DNA from: VXYL01 sp965116935
GTDB lineage: Bacteria > Pseudomonadota > Gammaproteobacteria > Pseudomonadales > Azotimanducaceae
NCBI GenBank assembly: GCA_965116935.1
Contig: OZ220737.1
Span: 4,092,001-4,156,000, forward strand
DNA: 64,000 bases
Reading direction: 5' to 3'
The position numbers were made by a program, and so were the translations under genes. This document shows, one piece after another, positions 39,913 through 48,870 of this stretch (position 1 is the first letter of the stretch; each line of letters starts with the position of its first letter). The notes beneath the pieces were generated by a model, which was not told the DNA's origin, made no database searches, and was given only the letters and a program-made list of their open reading frames with translations.

Positions 39913-40746
39913 ATGTACGACGAGATTCTCTACGAAGTGGATGACTCGGTAGCGGTCATCACCATGAACCGGCCGGAGACGCTGAATGCGTTGACGGATC
40001 GAACGCAGGCGGAGATTCGCCATGCGCTTGATCAATCCGAGCGGAACGAAGACGTAATCGGGTCGGTGATCACCGGCGCAGGGCGCGGATTCTGTTCGGG
40101 CGTCGACATGAACGCGCTTGGGAAGATGAGCGAGGCTGGCAAGCGGCTCGGCGACAGCTACGCGGACTTGGCGGCGGACCCCGGCAATCCGGACGAAGAC
40201 CCGAACTTCGAGGTTGGGGCGACGTATTTTCTCGGCTTGCGCAAGCCGCTGATCGCTGCCATCAACGGCGCGTGCGCTGGGCTTGGCTTCAGCTATGCGG
40301 TTTTCTGCGACCTTCGGTTCGTGGACCGCAATGCGCGCTTCGCCACGGCGTTCTCGCAGCGCGGGTTGATCGCCGAGCATGGGACGAGTTGGATTTTGCC
40401 GCGGCTGATTGGCCCGGCCAACGCCCTCGACATCCTGTGGACCGGGCGGAAGTTCGACGGCGAGGAGGCGGGGCGCATCGGCCTTGCGAACCGCGTGTGC
40501 GAGCCGGGCGAGTGCGTCAACGATGCGGTGGCGTATCTGAAGGAAATCTCGGCAACGGCGGCGCCGAACTCGCTGATGATGATGAAGAAGCAGATCTACC
40601 GCCATCTGAACGCGGAACTGCGCGGGGCGATGGACGAGTCCAATGTGTGGATGGACGAGAGCCTGGCGCGGGGAGACTTCAAGGAAGGGGTGGCGTCCTT
40701 CGTGGAACGCCGACCACCGAACTTCTCGCGGGTCGCGGTGAAGTAG
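39913..40746 (+). CDS. Enoyl-CoA hydratase/isomerase family protein
   Basis: The product is 277 residues and of the crotonase family. VAVITMNRPETLNAL, then GAGRGFCSGVDMNAL (oxyanion hole) and AAINGACAGLGFSYAVFCDL mark the fold, with a catalytic-type Glu in SQRGLIAEHGTSWILPRLIG. GGGAGAG lies just before ATG 39913. The sequence resembles 2-(1,2-epoxy-1,2-dihydrophenyl)acetyl-CoA isomerase-like annotations in databases only in general family terms, so I leave the reaction open. Confidence 0.88.
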   Translation: MYDEILYEVDDSVAVITMNRPETLNALTDRTQAEIRHALDQSERNEDVIGSVITGAGRGFCSGVDMNALGKMSEAGKRLGDSYADLAADPGNPDEDPNFEVGATYFLGLRKPLIAAINGACAGLGFSYAVFCDLRFVDRNARFATAFSQRGLIAEHGTSWILPRLIGPANALDILWTGRKFDGEEAGRIGLANRVCEPGECVNDAVAYLKEISATAAPNSLMMMKKQIYRHLNAELRGAMDESNVWMDESLARGDFKEGVASFVERRPPNFSRVAVK

Positions 40747-40757
40747 GCCCCCTCGCC

Positions 40758-40799
40758 GGGAAGGCATTCTGCCTTCCCTAGCGCGCCGCGAGGCGCGCT
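40758..40799. repeat. Two-hairpin REP-like unit
   Basis: GGGAAGGCA TTC TGCCTTCCC is followed 1-2 bp later by GCGCGCC GCGA GGCGCGC. A third related stretch (GGGAAGGCAGAACGCCTTGC) lies at 40,839. The same two-part layout recurs at 62,890, with a variant at 54,805. It lies between the crotonase and the liv operon. Confidence 0.6.
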
Positions 40800-40926
40800 G
40801 TTCCTAGTCTGGCCAAGGAATGCGCTTGTCCGCGCAAGGGAAGGCAGAACGCCTTGCCTCCAAGGCGGTCCTGTACCGCCGGCCGTGGCTTCGTGGCGCT
40901 GAATCCATCGTATCATCGCGCCCTCT

Positions 40927-41796
40927 ATGGAAGTCCTCCAACTCCTCATCAGCGGCGTGTCGCAAGGCTGCGTCTATGGCCTGATCGCGCTTGGCTTTGT
41001 GCTGATCTACAAGGCCACCGAGATGGTCAATTTCGCGCAGGGCGACATCATGATGCTCGGCGCGTTTGTGGCCTTCAGCTTGGGCAACCTTGCCGGGTTG
41101 CCGTTCGTGGCGGTGTTCGTGCTGACGCTGGTCATCATGGGGGCGCTGGGGATGGCGCTCGAGCGCGGGCTCTTGCGACCGATGATCGGCGAGCCGCCGT
41201 TTGCGGTGCTGATGCTCACCATTGGGCTCGGCTTCGTCATCCGCGCGATTGCCGGGGCCATCTGGGGCAACCAGCCGCGGGCGCTCGACTCGCCGTTTGC
41301 GGGGGAGATCGTCGAGCTCGGTGGCCTCATCATCGGCTACGAGAACATCGCCATCGTGGTCGGTACGGCGCTCCTGTGTGCGCTCCTGTTCCTATTCTTC
41401 CGCTTCACGCGCATCGGCATCGCCATGCAGGCCGCATCGCAAAACCAGCTTGCGGCGTTCTACGTCGGCATTCCGGTGAAGCGAGTGTTTTCGCTGGTAT
41501 GGGGCATTTCTGCAGCCATCGCCGCTGCGGCGGGGATTCTGGTGGCACCGGTGTCGCTGATCGATCCGCTCATGGGGCTGGTTGGAATCAAAGCATTCGC
41601 CGCGGCCATCGTCGGCGGCTTCGGCAGCCTGCCCGGAGCGATCGTGGGTGGACTCATCATCGGCATCGCGGAACAGTTCGTGGGGCTGTATTTGCCGGCG
41701 GGGCTTTCCGAGGTGAGCGCCTTCGTGATCCTGCTGGCGATGCTGTTCCTGCGCCCGGAAGGCATTTTCGCGACGTTGCAGCAGAAGAAGGTCTGA
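40927..41796 (+). CDS. livH: Branched-chain amino acid ABC transporter permease LivH
   Basis: The product is 289 residues with about eight membrane helices. It starts MEVLQLLISGVSQGCVYGLI and contains the LivH block FVLIYKATEMVNFAQGDIMM and the later AAIVGGFGSLPGAIVGGLII. It forms the inner-membrane channel with LivM, energised by LivG and LivF, and takes substrate from a periplasmic binding protein. It is first of a seven-gene cluster with gaps of 0-40 bp or overlaps. Confidence 0.95.
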   Translation: MEVLQLLISGVSQGCVYGLIALGFVLIYKATEMVNFAQGDIMMLGAFVAFSLGNLAGLPFVAVFVLTLVIMGALGMALERGLLRPMIGEPPFAVLMLTIGLGFVIRAIAGAIWGNQPRALDSPFAGEIVELGGLIIGYENIAIVVGTALLCALLFLFFRFTRIGIAMQAASQNQLAAFYVGIPVKRVFSLVWGISAAIAAAAGILVAPVSLIDPLMGLVGIKAFAAAIVGGFGSLPGAIVGGLIIGIAEQFVGLYLPAGLSEVSAFVILLAMLFLRPEGIFATLQQKKV

Positions 41797-41802
41797 CGGG
41801 TC

Positions 41803-42879
41803 GTGCGCTTCGTTCTCAAGACGAACTACGGCCAGGACGTGAACCTGTTCCTGCACGGCGGCCAGCGATTCTGGTACGGACTGCTCGCGGCCGTGGCGCT
41901 GGCCGCGCCGCTTGGGCTCGACACCTTCTATCTCGGCGAGTTCGCGCTCGTATACATCTGGGCCATCGCCGGGGTGGGGCTCATGCTGCTGGTCGGCTAC
42001 ACGGGGCTCGTGAGCCTGGGCCATGCGGCGTTTCTCGCCATCGGTGCATACAGCCACGCGGTGCTGCTGGAAAAGGGCGTGCCGTTCTTCGTCTCCGTGC
42101 CGCTCGCGACGGCGTTTTGTGCGGTGGTGGGATACATCGTCGGGTTGCCGGCGCTGCGCATGACCGGCATCTACCTTGCCGTCGCAACCCTAGCCTTCGA
42201 GCGCATTGCGGCGTGGGTGATCGAGCATTGGGAGTCGGTTACCGGCGGGCACTTCGGCATGAGGGTGCCCGAGGCGCAGGTATTGGGCTTGCCGCTCGAC
42301 ACGCCGGTCGCCTTCTACTACCTGTGCCTGGTGGTGCTCGCCCTTTGTCTCCTCGCCGCGATGAACCTGCTGCGCTCGCCCACGGGACGCGCCTTCATCG
42401 CCGTGCGCGATTCGGAGATCTCCGCCCAGAGCATGGGCATCGACCTCGCCCGCACCAAGTGCTCGGCCTTTGCCATCTCCGCCGGCTTCACGGGCCTCGC
42501 TGGCAGCCTGTTCGCCCACAAGATCGGCTACCTAGCGCCGGATGCCTTCACCGTCCAGACCTCCATCCAACTGCTGCTGATGGTGGTTGTGGGAGGGCTG
42601 GGGTCCCTGCACGGCGTCATCTACGGCGCGATCTTCCTTGGGCTGCTGCCGCAGGTGATCGCCTTTGGCCGCGACGTGCTGCCTTCGGCAATTGGGGAGA
42701 TTCCGGGCCTCGAACCGGGGCTCTTCGGGCTCATACTCGTGCTGTTCCTCATTTTCGAGCCGCTCGGCATCTACGGTCGCTGGGTGAAAGTTCGGCTCTG
42801 GTTCGACGAGTTTCCGCTCTACCGCAAGGCCACCTACAAGCGCCAGCGCAGCTATCTGCGCACGGAACGGGTGCGCTAG
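41803..42879 (+). CDS. livM: Branched-chain amino acid ABC transporter permease LivM
   Basis: The 358-residue product has about ten membrane helices. Conserved blocks are LLVGYTGLVSLGHAAFLAIG, VRDSEISAQSMGIDLARTK and the late MVVVGGLGSLHGVIYGA. GTG 41803 lies 6 bp after the livH stop and gives an N-terminus in register with the family; its stop is immediately followed by the livG ATG. Confidence 0.95.
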   Translation: MRFVLKTNYGQDVNLFLHGGQRFWYGLLAAVALAAPLGLDTFYLGEFALVYIWAIAGVGLMLLVGYTGLVSLGHAAFLAIGAYSHAVLLEKGVPFFVSVPLATAFCAVVGYIVGLPALRMTGIYLAVATLAFERIAAWVIEHWESVTGGHFGMRVPEAQVLGLPLDTPVAFYYLCLVVLALCLLAAMNLLRSPTGRAFIAVRDSEISAQSMGIDLARTKCSAFAISAGFTGLAGSLFAHKIGYLAPDAFTVQTSIQLLLMVVVGGLGSLHGVIYGAIFLGLLPQVIAFGRDVLPSAIGEIPGLEPGLFGLILVLFLIFEPLGIYGRWVKVRLWFDEFPLYRKATYKRQRSYLRTERVR

Positions 42880-43638
42880 ATGAGCTTGCTGGCTGCCGAG
42901 AATCTCTCGCTCAGTTTCGGTGGCGTGCATGCGGTGCGGGAGGTTTCGTTCGCCATTGAGGCGGGGGAGGTGTTCAGCATCATCGGCCCGAACGGCGCCG
43001 GCAAGACCACCATCTTCAATCTCGTCAGCCGCTTCTACGACCCCGACGCCGGCGCCATGAGTTTCGACGGCACCGACATCACTTCGGTGCCGACGCATCG
43101 CATCGCCGCACTTGGCATCGCCCGCACGTTCCAGAACACGGAGCTCTTCGAGCACGAGACAGTGCTGACCAACCTCCTCATCGGCCAGCACGTGCATCGC
43201 GAAACGTCGCTCGTGGCGGACTTTCTGTTCCTGCCACGAGCGCGCCGGCAGGAGCTCGAGTTCCGCCGCAAGGTGGAGGACGTGATTGACCTTCTGGACC
43301 TGCAGCGCTATCGCGAGCAGCCCATCGGCGGCCTCCCCTACGGTGCCCGGAAGATGGTGGAGATCGCTCGGGCGCTGTGCCTGTCACCCAAGCTCCTGTT
43401 GCTCGACGAGCCGTCTTCCGGGCTGAATCCCGAAGAGACCGAAGACCTGTCGTTCTGGATCGAGGACATCGTCGCCGACCTCGGCATCACGGTGGCGATG
43501 GTGGAGCACGACATGAACCTCGTCGCCACCGTCTCCGACCGCGTGCTGGCGATGGCGGACGGGGTCGTGCTCGCCACCGGCAACGCCAGCGAAATCCAGC
43601 AGCACCCGGACGTGCTGCGGGCCTATCTCGGCGACTGA
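42880..43638 (+). CDS. livG: Branched-chain amino acid ABC transporter ATPase LivG
   Basis: The product is a 252-residue ATPase. Walker A is GPNGAGKTTIF, the LivG-specific GIARTFQNTELF block follows, the ABC signature is degenerate (GGLPYGARKMVEIARAL, LPYGA in place of LSGGQ) and Walker B is LLLLDEPSSGL. A switch His lies in VEHDM. It begins directly after the livM stop. Confidence 0.95.
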   Translation: MSLLAAENLSLSFGGVHAVREVSFAIEAGEVFSIIGPNGAGKTTIFNLVSRFYDPDAGAMSFDGTDITSVPTHRIAALGIARTFQNTELFEHETVLTNLLIGQHVHRETSLVADFLFLPRARRQELEFRRKVEDVIDLLDLQRYREQPIGGLPYGARKMVEIARALCLSPKLLLLDEPSSGLNPEETEDLSFWIEDIVADLGITVAMVEHDMNLVATVSDRVLAMADGVVLATGNASEIQQHPDVLRAYLGD

Positions 43639-43655
43639 AGGCGAGCGCGGCAGAC

Positions 43656-44420
43656 ATGGCACTCCTTAACCTGCGCAACATCGAGACCTACTACGGCCCG
43701 GTGATGGCGATCCGGGGCGTCTCGCTGGAAGTGGCTGAATCCTCCATTGTCACCATCCTCGGCGCCAACGGCGCCGGCAAGACGACCGTGCTCAAAACCA
43801 TCAGCGGCGCGATGGAACCGCAGAAGGGCAAGGTGACGTTCGACGATGAGGACATCACCAGCCGCGCCCCCGACCGGGTGGCGCGCCTGGGCATTGGCCA
43901 CGTGCCGGAGGGGCGGGAGATATTCCCTTTTCTGACGGTGGAGGAAAACCTCCGCATGGGTGCCTTTGCCCGCAAGGACCGCGGCGTGGTGGCGGACATC
44001 GATCTTGTCTATGGCTACTTTCCGGCACTCGCGGAACGGCGCAAACTTGCCGGCGGCTTCCTGTCGGGCGGTCAGCAGCAGATGCTCGCCATTGGCCGGG
44101 CGCTGATGGCACGGCCCAAGCTCATGCTGCTCGACGAGCCTTCGCTCGGGCTCTCGCCACGCCTGGTGGCGGAGATCGCCGGCATCGTCAAGCGCCTGAA
44201 CGAAGAGCAGAAGGTGACGATGCTGCTCGTGGAGCAGAATGCCCGCATGGCGCTGGACCTTGCCGACTACGGCTACGTCATGGAAGTGGGCCGCATCGTC
44301 ATGGAAGACACCTGCGAGCGCCTGGCCGGCGCCACCGACATCAAGGAGTTCTATCTCGGCATGAAGGATCAGGGCGTGCGCGGACGGCGGCGCTGGAAGC
44401 AGAGGAAAACCTGGCGATGA
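43656..44420 (+). CDS. livF: Branched-chain amino acid ABC transporter ATPase LivF
   Basis: The product is 254 residues. Walker A is GANGAGKTTVLK, the LivF block GIGHVPEGREIFPFLTVEEN follows, the signature is FLSGGQQQMLAIGRAL and Walker B is LMLLDEPSLGL. The C-terminal tail GRRRWKQRKTWR is a basic extension. ATG 43656 follows livG by 17 bp. The stop overlaps the acyl-CoA synthetase ATG by 4 bp. Confidence 0.95.
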   Translation: MALLNLRNIETYYGPVMAIRGVSLEVAESSIVTILGANGAGKTTVLKTISGAMEPQKGKVTFDDEDITSRAPDRVARLGIGHVPEGREIFPFLTVEENLRMGAFARKDRGVVADIDLVYGYFPALAERRKLAGGFLSGGQQQMLAIGRALMARPKLMLLDEPSLGLSPRLVAEIAGIVKRLNEEQKVTMLLVEQNARMALDLADYGYVMEVGRIVMEDTCERLAGATDIKEFYLGMKDQGVRGRRRWKQRKTWR

Positions 44421-46252
44421 ATGTGGCGGCAACGGATGTCGCGATCGACGGCTGCACTACCGTTCCGCAGCTCTTCCGCAAGCGCGTGCGAGAACTCGGC
44501 GACAAGGTGGCGCTCAGGGAAAAGGACTTCGGCGTCTGGAACGAGTACACTTGGGCGGAGTACGGCGAGCAGGCGCGGCTGGCGGGGCTTGGCCTGAAGT
44601 CGCTGGGCCTGGAGCGCGGCGATGTGTGCTCCATCGCCTCGGAAGTAAACAAGGAGTGGCTGTTCGCGGACCTCGGCGTCATCTGCGCCGGCGGCGTCAG
44701 CAACGGCGTCTATCCCACCGACTCGCCGCCGCAGGTGGAATACCTCGTGGTCGACAGCGGCACCCGGTTCTACTTCGCCGAGGACGAGGAGCAGCTCGAC
44801 AAGGTGCTCGAAGTGCGCGAGCGCTGCCCGACCCTCGAACGTATCGTCATCTTCGACATGGAGGGGCTGAGGGCCCTGGACGACCCCATGTGCATGTCTT
44901 TCGACGAGCTGCTCGACCTCGGCCGGCAATATGGCGAGGCCAACCCCGACACGTGGGATGCGGAGATATCGAGCGCCGCACCCGAAGACCTGATGATCCT
45001 CACCTACACCTCGGGCACCACCGGCCCGCCGAAGGGCGCGATGATTTCCGGGCGCAACATGGTCTTCATGATGGCGACGCTGCAGCAATGCTACGGCGTC
45101 GAGGACAGCGACGAGCAACTCGGGTTCCTGCCCTTGGCGCATGTTGCGGGGCGGATGTTCTACACCTTCTCGCCCATCGAGGCCGGGTCGGTGGTGAACC
45201 TGGTGGAGAACCTCGAGACGATCAACCACGACCAGCAGGAAGTCTCGCCCACCATCCACTTCGCCGTGCCTCGGGTGTGGGAAAAGCAGTTCTCGCTGGT
45301 GCAGATCAAGCTCAAGGAGGCGACCGCCTTGGGCCGGTTGGCCTATCGCCTCGCCATCGGCATCGGCGAGCGGCGGGCGGCGTATCTCAAGCGCGGCGAC
45401 GCCGTGCCGCTTGCCGTGACAGCGCTCTTCTTCCTTGCCTATCGGCTGGTGCTGCGCAACATTCGTCGTCTGCTCGGCATCGACCGGTGCCGCTGGCTCT
45501 CTACCGGCGCGGCACCCATCGCGCCGGATCTCATCGCTTGGTACTGGGCCTTGGGTACGCCCATGTACGAGGTCTATGGCCAGACCGAATGCGCCGGCAT
45601 TGCCACCGCGAACCTGCCGGGCGAGTTCCGTATCGGCAGCGTCGGCAAGGCCGCCGAGGGCGTGGACGTTGCGCTGGCGGAGCAGGACGAGATCGTCATC
45701 CGTAGTCCCGGCGTCATCCTCGGCTACTGGAACAAGGCCGAGAAGACCGCCGAGACCTTTCGTCAAGGCTGGCTGCACACGGGCGACGTGGGGCGCATCG
45801 ACGACGACGGCTACGTCTATGTCGTGGACCGCATGAAGGACATCATCATCACCGCCGGCGGCAAGAACATCACGCCGAGCGAGATCGAGAACCAGCTCAA
45901 GTTCTCGCCCTATATCACCGACGCAGTGGTGGTGGGAGATCGCCGCCCCTACCTCACGTGCCTGGTGATGATCGACGACGAGAACGTCACCAAGTTCGCC
46001 CAGGACAACGACGTGCCGTTCACCAACTACACGAGCCTGTGCCACACCCGGGAGGTGGAGGACCTGATCTGGGGCGAGATCGAGACCGTCAATCAACGGT
46101 TTGCCCAGGTGGAGACCATCAAGCGGTTCCGCCTGATCGACCAGCTTCTGGACCCCGAGGACGACGAGCTCACCCCCACGCAGAAGCTCAAGCGCAAGGT
46201 GGTGAACGAGAAGTACGCGGACCTCATCGAGGCAATGTATCGTGGCGGCTGA
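44417..46252 (+). CDS. AMP-dependent long-chain acyl-CoA synthetase
   Basis: The 611-residue product belongs to the ANL superfamily. AMP-binding motif LTYTSGTTGPPKGAMIS lies near residue 195, the core YGQTECAGIATANLPGEFRI follows, and GWLHTGDVGRIDDDGYVYVV with RMKDIIITAGGKNITPSEIE marks the C-terminal domain with its catalytic Lys region. Length and motifs suit FadD15-type long-chain acyl-CoA synthetases. Coupling to livF by a 4-bp overlap suggests the transporter imports an acid that is then activated here, or that the cluster serves lipid uptake rather than amino acids. Confidence 0.92.
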   Translation: MNVAATDVAIDGCTTVPQLFRKRVRELGDKVALREKDFGVWNEYTWAEYGEQARLAGLGLKSLGLERGDVCSIASEVNKEWLFADLGVICAGGVSNGVYPTDSPPQVEYLVVDSGTRFYFAEDEEQLDKVLEVRERCPTLERIVIFDMEGLRALDDPMCMSFDELLDLGRQYGEANPDTWDAEISSAAPEDLMILTYTSGTTGPPKGAMISGRNMVFMMATLQQCYGVEDSDEQLGFLPLAHVAGRMFYTFSPIEAGSVVNLVENLETINHDQQEVSPTIHFAVPRVWEKQFSLVQIKLKEATALGRLAYRLAIGIGERRAAYLKRGDAVPLAVTALFFLAYRLVLRNIRRLLGIDRCRWLSTGAAPIAPDLIAWYWALGTPMYEVYGQTECAGIATANLPGEFRIGSVGKAAEGVDVALAEQDEIVIRSPGVILGYWNKAEKTAETFRQGWLHTGDVGRIDDDGYVYVVDRMKDIIITAGGKNITPSEIENQLKFSPYITDAVVVGDRRPYLTCLVMIDDENVTKFAQDNDVPFTNYTSLCHTREVEDLIWGEIETVNQRFAQVETIKRFRLIDQLLDPEDDELTPTQKLKRKVVNEKYADLIEAMYRGG

Positions 46253-46294
46253 GCTGGCGGGCACTTGCGCGTCGCTCTAGGACGAAGGACGACC

Positions 46295-47524
46295 ATGACC
46301 ACAACGGCGAGGGTTGCAATGAGAAAGCTGTGGGGCATCGCACTGGGGCTGGCGCTCGTCGGCTGTGGCCAGCCCGATTCCGCCACCGACACCGATGCGG
46401 ACGCACCCGAAGCGCCGGTGGTGGACGGCGTGACGGATACGGAGGTGGTGTTCGGTACACACACCGATCTTTCCGGTGCCATCGCCATCTGGGGCGTCGG
46501 CGTACTGAATGGCGCCCGGATGCGCTTCGACGAGGTGAACGAGGCGGGCGGCGTGCATGGCCGCAGCATCCGCTACATCGTCGAGGACACGCAGTATCAG
46601 GTGCCCCGCGCCATCTCCGCCGCCAACAAGCTCATCAACCGCGACAAGATCTTCGCCATGCTGATGGCGGTGGGCACGCCCACCAACAACGCCGTGATGC
46701 AGACCCAGTTTCGCGCTGGCGTGCCCAACATCTTCCCCGGCACCGGCGCCCGCGCCATGGTGGAGCCGTTCGAGCGACTGATGTTCTCGCAGCACGGCAC
46801 CTACTACGACGAAATCCGCGCCGGCGTGAAGTACTTCGTCGAGAACCAGGGCAAGACGACGCCGTGCGTGATGTACCTCAACAACGACTACGGCCTCGAG
46901 ATTCTCGAAGGCGCGCAGGATCAGGCGGCCGAGATGGGCATCGAGATCGCCGAAACCGCAGCGCACAAGATCACCGACAGCGAGTTCACCGCCTCCGTGA
47001 TTCGGCTGCGCAACGCCGGCTGCGATCTCGTGATGCTCGGCTCGGTACACCGCGACACCATTCTCATCCTGGAGGCGGCGCGCAAGCTCGGCTACGAGGA
47101 CGTCGCCTGGGTGGGCAACAACGCCGCCTACGGGCAGGTGATCGCCGATCAGGAGAGCGGGGCGGGGGAGGGCTACTACGCCTTCGTCCACATGGGCAAA
47201 ATCTACGAGGACGACGAGACCTTGCCGGAGGAGCAGCGCGACTGGATGCGTCGCTATCGCGAGCGGTATGGCGAGGAGGCCGGGCTGCCGGCGATGGAGG
47301 GCTACCGGGGTGCGGACCTGGTGGTGGTTGCGCTTGAGCGAGCTGGGCGTGATCTCACCCGGGACGGGTTCATCGAGGCGATGGAGTCGATCAACGACTA
47401 CACCGACATCTTCGGCTACAGCGTTGTTTTCGGACCCAATGACCACAAGGGCGTGGACGAATCTGCGCTGTCGGTGGTTCGCGACGGCCGCTGGGTGACC
47501 TTGGACACCTCGATCCGGTATTGA
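46295..47524 (+). CDS. ABC transporter substrate-binding lipoprotein (Leu/Ile/Val-type)
   Basis: The product is 409 residues. It starts MTTTARVAMRKLWGIALGLA with a lipobox LVGC at the signal end, so it is a lipoprotein. The binding domain opens VVFGTHTDLSGAIAIWGVGV and contains INRDKIFAMLMAVGTPTNNA. ATG 46295 has GAAGGA 6 bp upstream; a GTG earlier in the frame is less likely. It is the probable receptor for LivHMGF. Confidence 0.9.
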   Translation: MTTTARVAMRKLWGIALGLALVGCGQPDSATDTDADAPEAPVVDGVTDTEVVFGTHTDLSGAIAIWGVGVLNGARMRFDEVNEAGGVHGRSIRYIVEDTQYQVPRAISAANKLINRDKIFAMLMAVGTPTNNAVMQTQFRAGVPNIFPGTGARAMVEPFERLMFSQHGTYYDEIRAGVKYFVENQGKTTPCVMYLNNDYGLEILEGAQDQAAEMGIEIAETAAHKITDSEFTASVIRLRNAGCDLVMLGSVHRDTILILEAARKLGYEDVAWVGNNAAYGQVIADQESGAGEGYYAFVHMGKIYEDDETLPEEQRDWMRRYRERYGEEAGLPAMEGYRGADLVVVALERAGRDLTRDGFIEAMESINDYTDIFGYSVVFGPNDHKGVDESALSVVRDGRWVTLDTSIRY

Positions 47525-48858
47525 GCACGGCGATGCGGCGAGTTGCGGCAGGACTCTTGGCAATGGCGCTCGCGGCATCGATGGCGGCGGAGTTTCCGCT
47601 CAAGGTGTCTCGCGACGGGCGCTATCTCACCGATGCCGGAGACACGCCGTTTCTGTTCGTGGGCGACACCCACTGGCCGCTTCTTTGGCATTACTCCTTG
47701 GACCAAGCGCGGGAGATCATCGACGACCGCGCCGACAAGGGCTTTACCGTCATGTTGCTGAGCGTGGGTGCGTTCAGCGACCGCCCGAACGCAGAAGGCC
47801 ACCGATCGTTTTCGGACCGAGCGAAGCTCACGCCGGTGGAGGAGTATTTCGCCCATGCAGACCGAGTGCTCGACCACATCGAAGCCCGCGGCATGGCGGC
47901 ATATGCCGTTGCGCTCTGGTGGAACCAGTTCAACCGCCAGGCGACGGTGGAGGGCATTGGCGAGTACGGTCGCTGGCTCGGCGCGCGCTGGTCGGATCGG
48001 GCCAACGTGCTCTGGGTGATTGGCGGTGACACGCCATACAGGGAAGCCGACCTCGCCAGCTATCGCGCCTTGGCAAACGGCATCCGCGCCGGTGGCGGCA
48101 AGCAACTGATGAGCTGGCACCCGCACGGTGGCGGCCCGATGCGCAGCGCCGGCCACTCCTCCTCCGAGTACTTGCACGCCGAACCGTGGCTCGACTTCAG
48201 CAGCGTGCAAGGCCACGCCGAAGGCGGACGCATGGCGGCCCGCGTGCTGGAGGACTACCGCTTAACGCCAGCGAAGCCCGTGCTGATGGTGGAGCCTTGG
48301 TACTACTGGACCGAACTCAAGGATCCTAGGTTTGGCTTCCCCATCCACGCCCCGGAACTGCGCATCCGCCAATCCATGTACCAAACCCGCTTCGGCGGCG
48401 GCAGTATGGGCGAAGGCCACGGCGCCTGGCCCCTGTGGTTCCACGACTCCACCGAAGAGCAATGGCGGGCGGCCCTCAAGCAAAAGTCGGCCACCCACAT
48501 CGGCACCCACATGACAGACCTGTTGCGCCAAGTGGAATGGTGGAAGCTCGAACCCGACACCGACGGCAGCATCCTGCTAGCGGGAGCTGGCGACCCCAAC
48601 GGCTGGAACCGCACCGTGGCCGCCGGCGCCTCAGACCGCTCCTTCGCCCTGCTCTACGTTCCCACCCAACGGGAACTCGCCATCAACGCCAAGTGGTTCC
48701 AAGGCCCAGTCCAAGCAACTTGGCACGACCCCACCAACGGCACCTCGCAACCGGCCCAAGCCGCCAAGGCGGGCGACATGCTCACCTTCGCCTCCCCCGA
48801 ATCCAACCACGAGGGCGACCAAGACTTCGTCCTCCGCCTCACCACCACGAGCGACTGA
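47521..48858 (+). CDS. DUF4038-family putative glycoside hydrolase
   Basis: The product is about 445 residues. A signal peptide (MRRVAAGLLAMALAASMAAE) precedes a TIM-barrel-like domain: TPFLFVGDTHWPLLWHYSLD is the DUF4038 opening, MLLSVGAFSDRPNAEGHRSF and VIGGDTPYREADL follow, and MVEPWYYWTEL near residue 255 may carry an acidic catalytic residue. The C-terminal part (SFALLYVPTQRELAINAKWF) is a beta domain. The frame opens at TTG 47521, overlapping the upstream stop, while ATG 47533 begins the signal peptide. Family members include apiosidase-like enzymes; substrate unknown. Confidence 0.85.
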   Translation: MSTAMRRVAAGLLAMALAASMAAEFPLKVSRDGRYLTDAGDTPFLFVGDTHWPLLWHYSLDQAREIIDDRADKGFTVMLLSVGAFSDRPNAEGHRSFSDRAKLTPVEEYFAHADRVLDHIEARGMAAYAVALWWNQFNRQATVEGIGEYGRWLGARWSDRANVLWVIGGDTPYREADLASYRALANGIRAGGGKQLMSWHPHGGGPMRSAGHSSSEYLHAEPWLDFSSVQGHAEGGRMAARVLEDYRLTPAKPVLMVEPWYYWTELKDPRFGFPIHAPELRIRQSMYQTRFGGGSMGEGHGAWPLWFHDSTEEQWRAALKQKSATHIGTHMTDLLRQVEWWKLEPDTDGSILLAGAGDPNGWNRTVAAGASDRSFALLYVPTQRELAINAKWFQGPVQATWHDPTNGTSQPAQAAKAGDMLTFASPESNHEGDQDFVLRLTTTSD

Positions 48859-48870
48859 AATCCCCTGCAG

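Noticed and set aside
40854..42959. A 701-codon open frame across livH/livM in another frame
   Set aside because: It overlaps two clear permease genes, has no family motifs and is arginine/histidine-rich as expected of a shadow frame in GC-rich DNA.
44369..46264. A 631-codon minus-strand frame opposite the acyl-CoA synthetase
   Set aside because: Antisense shadow of a strongly supported ANL enzyme; no motif or ribosome site of its own.
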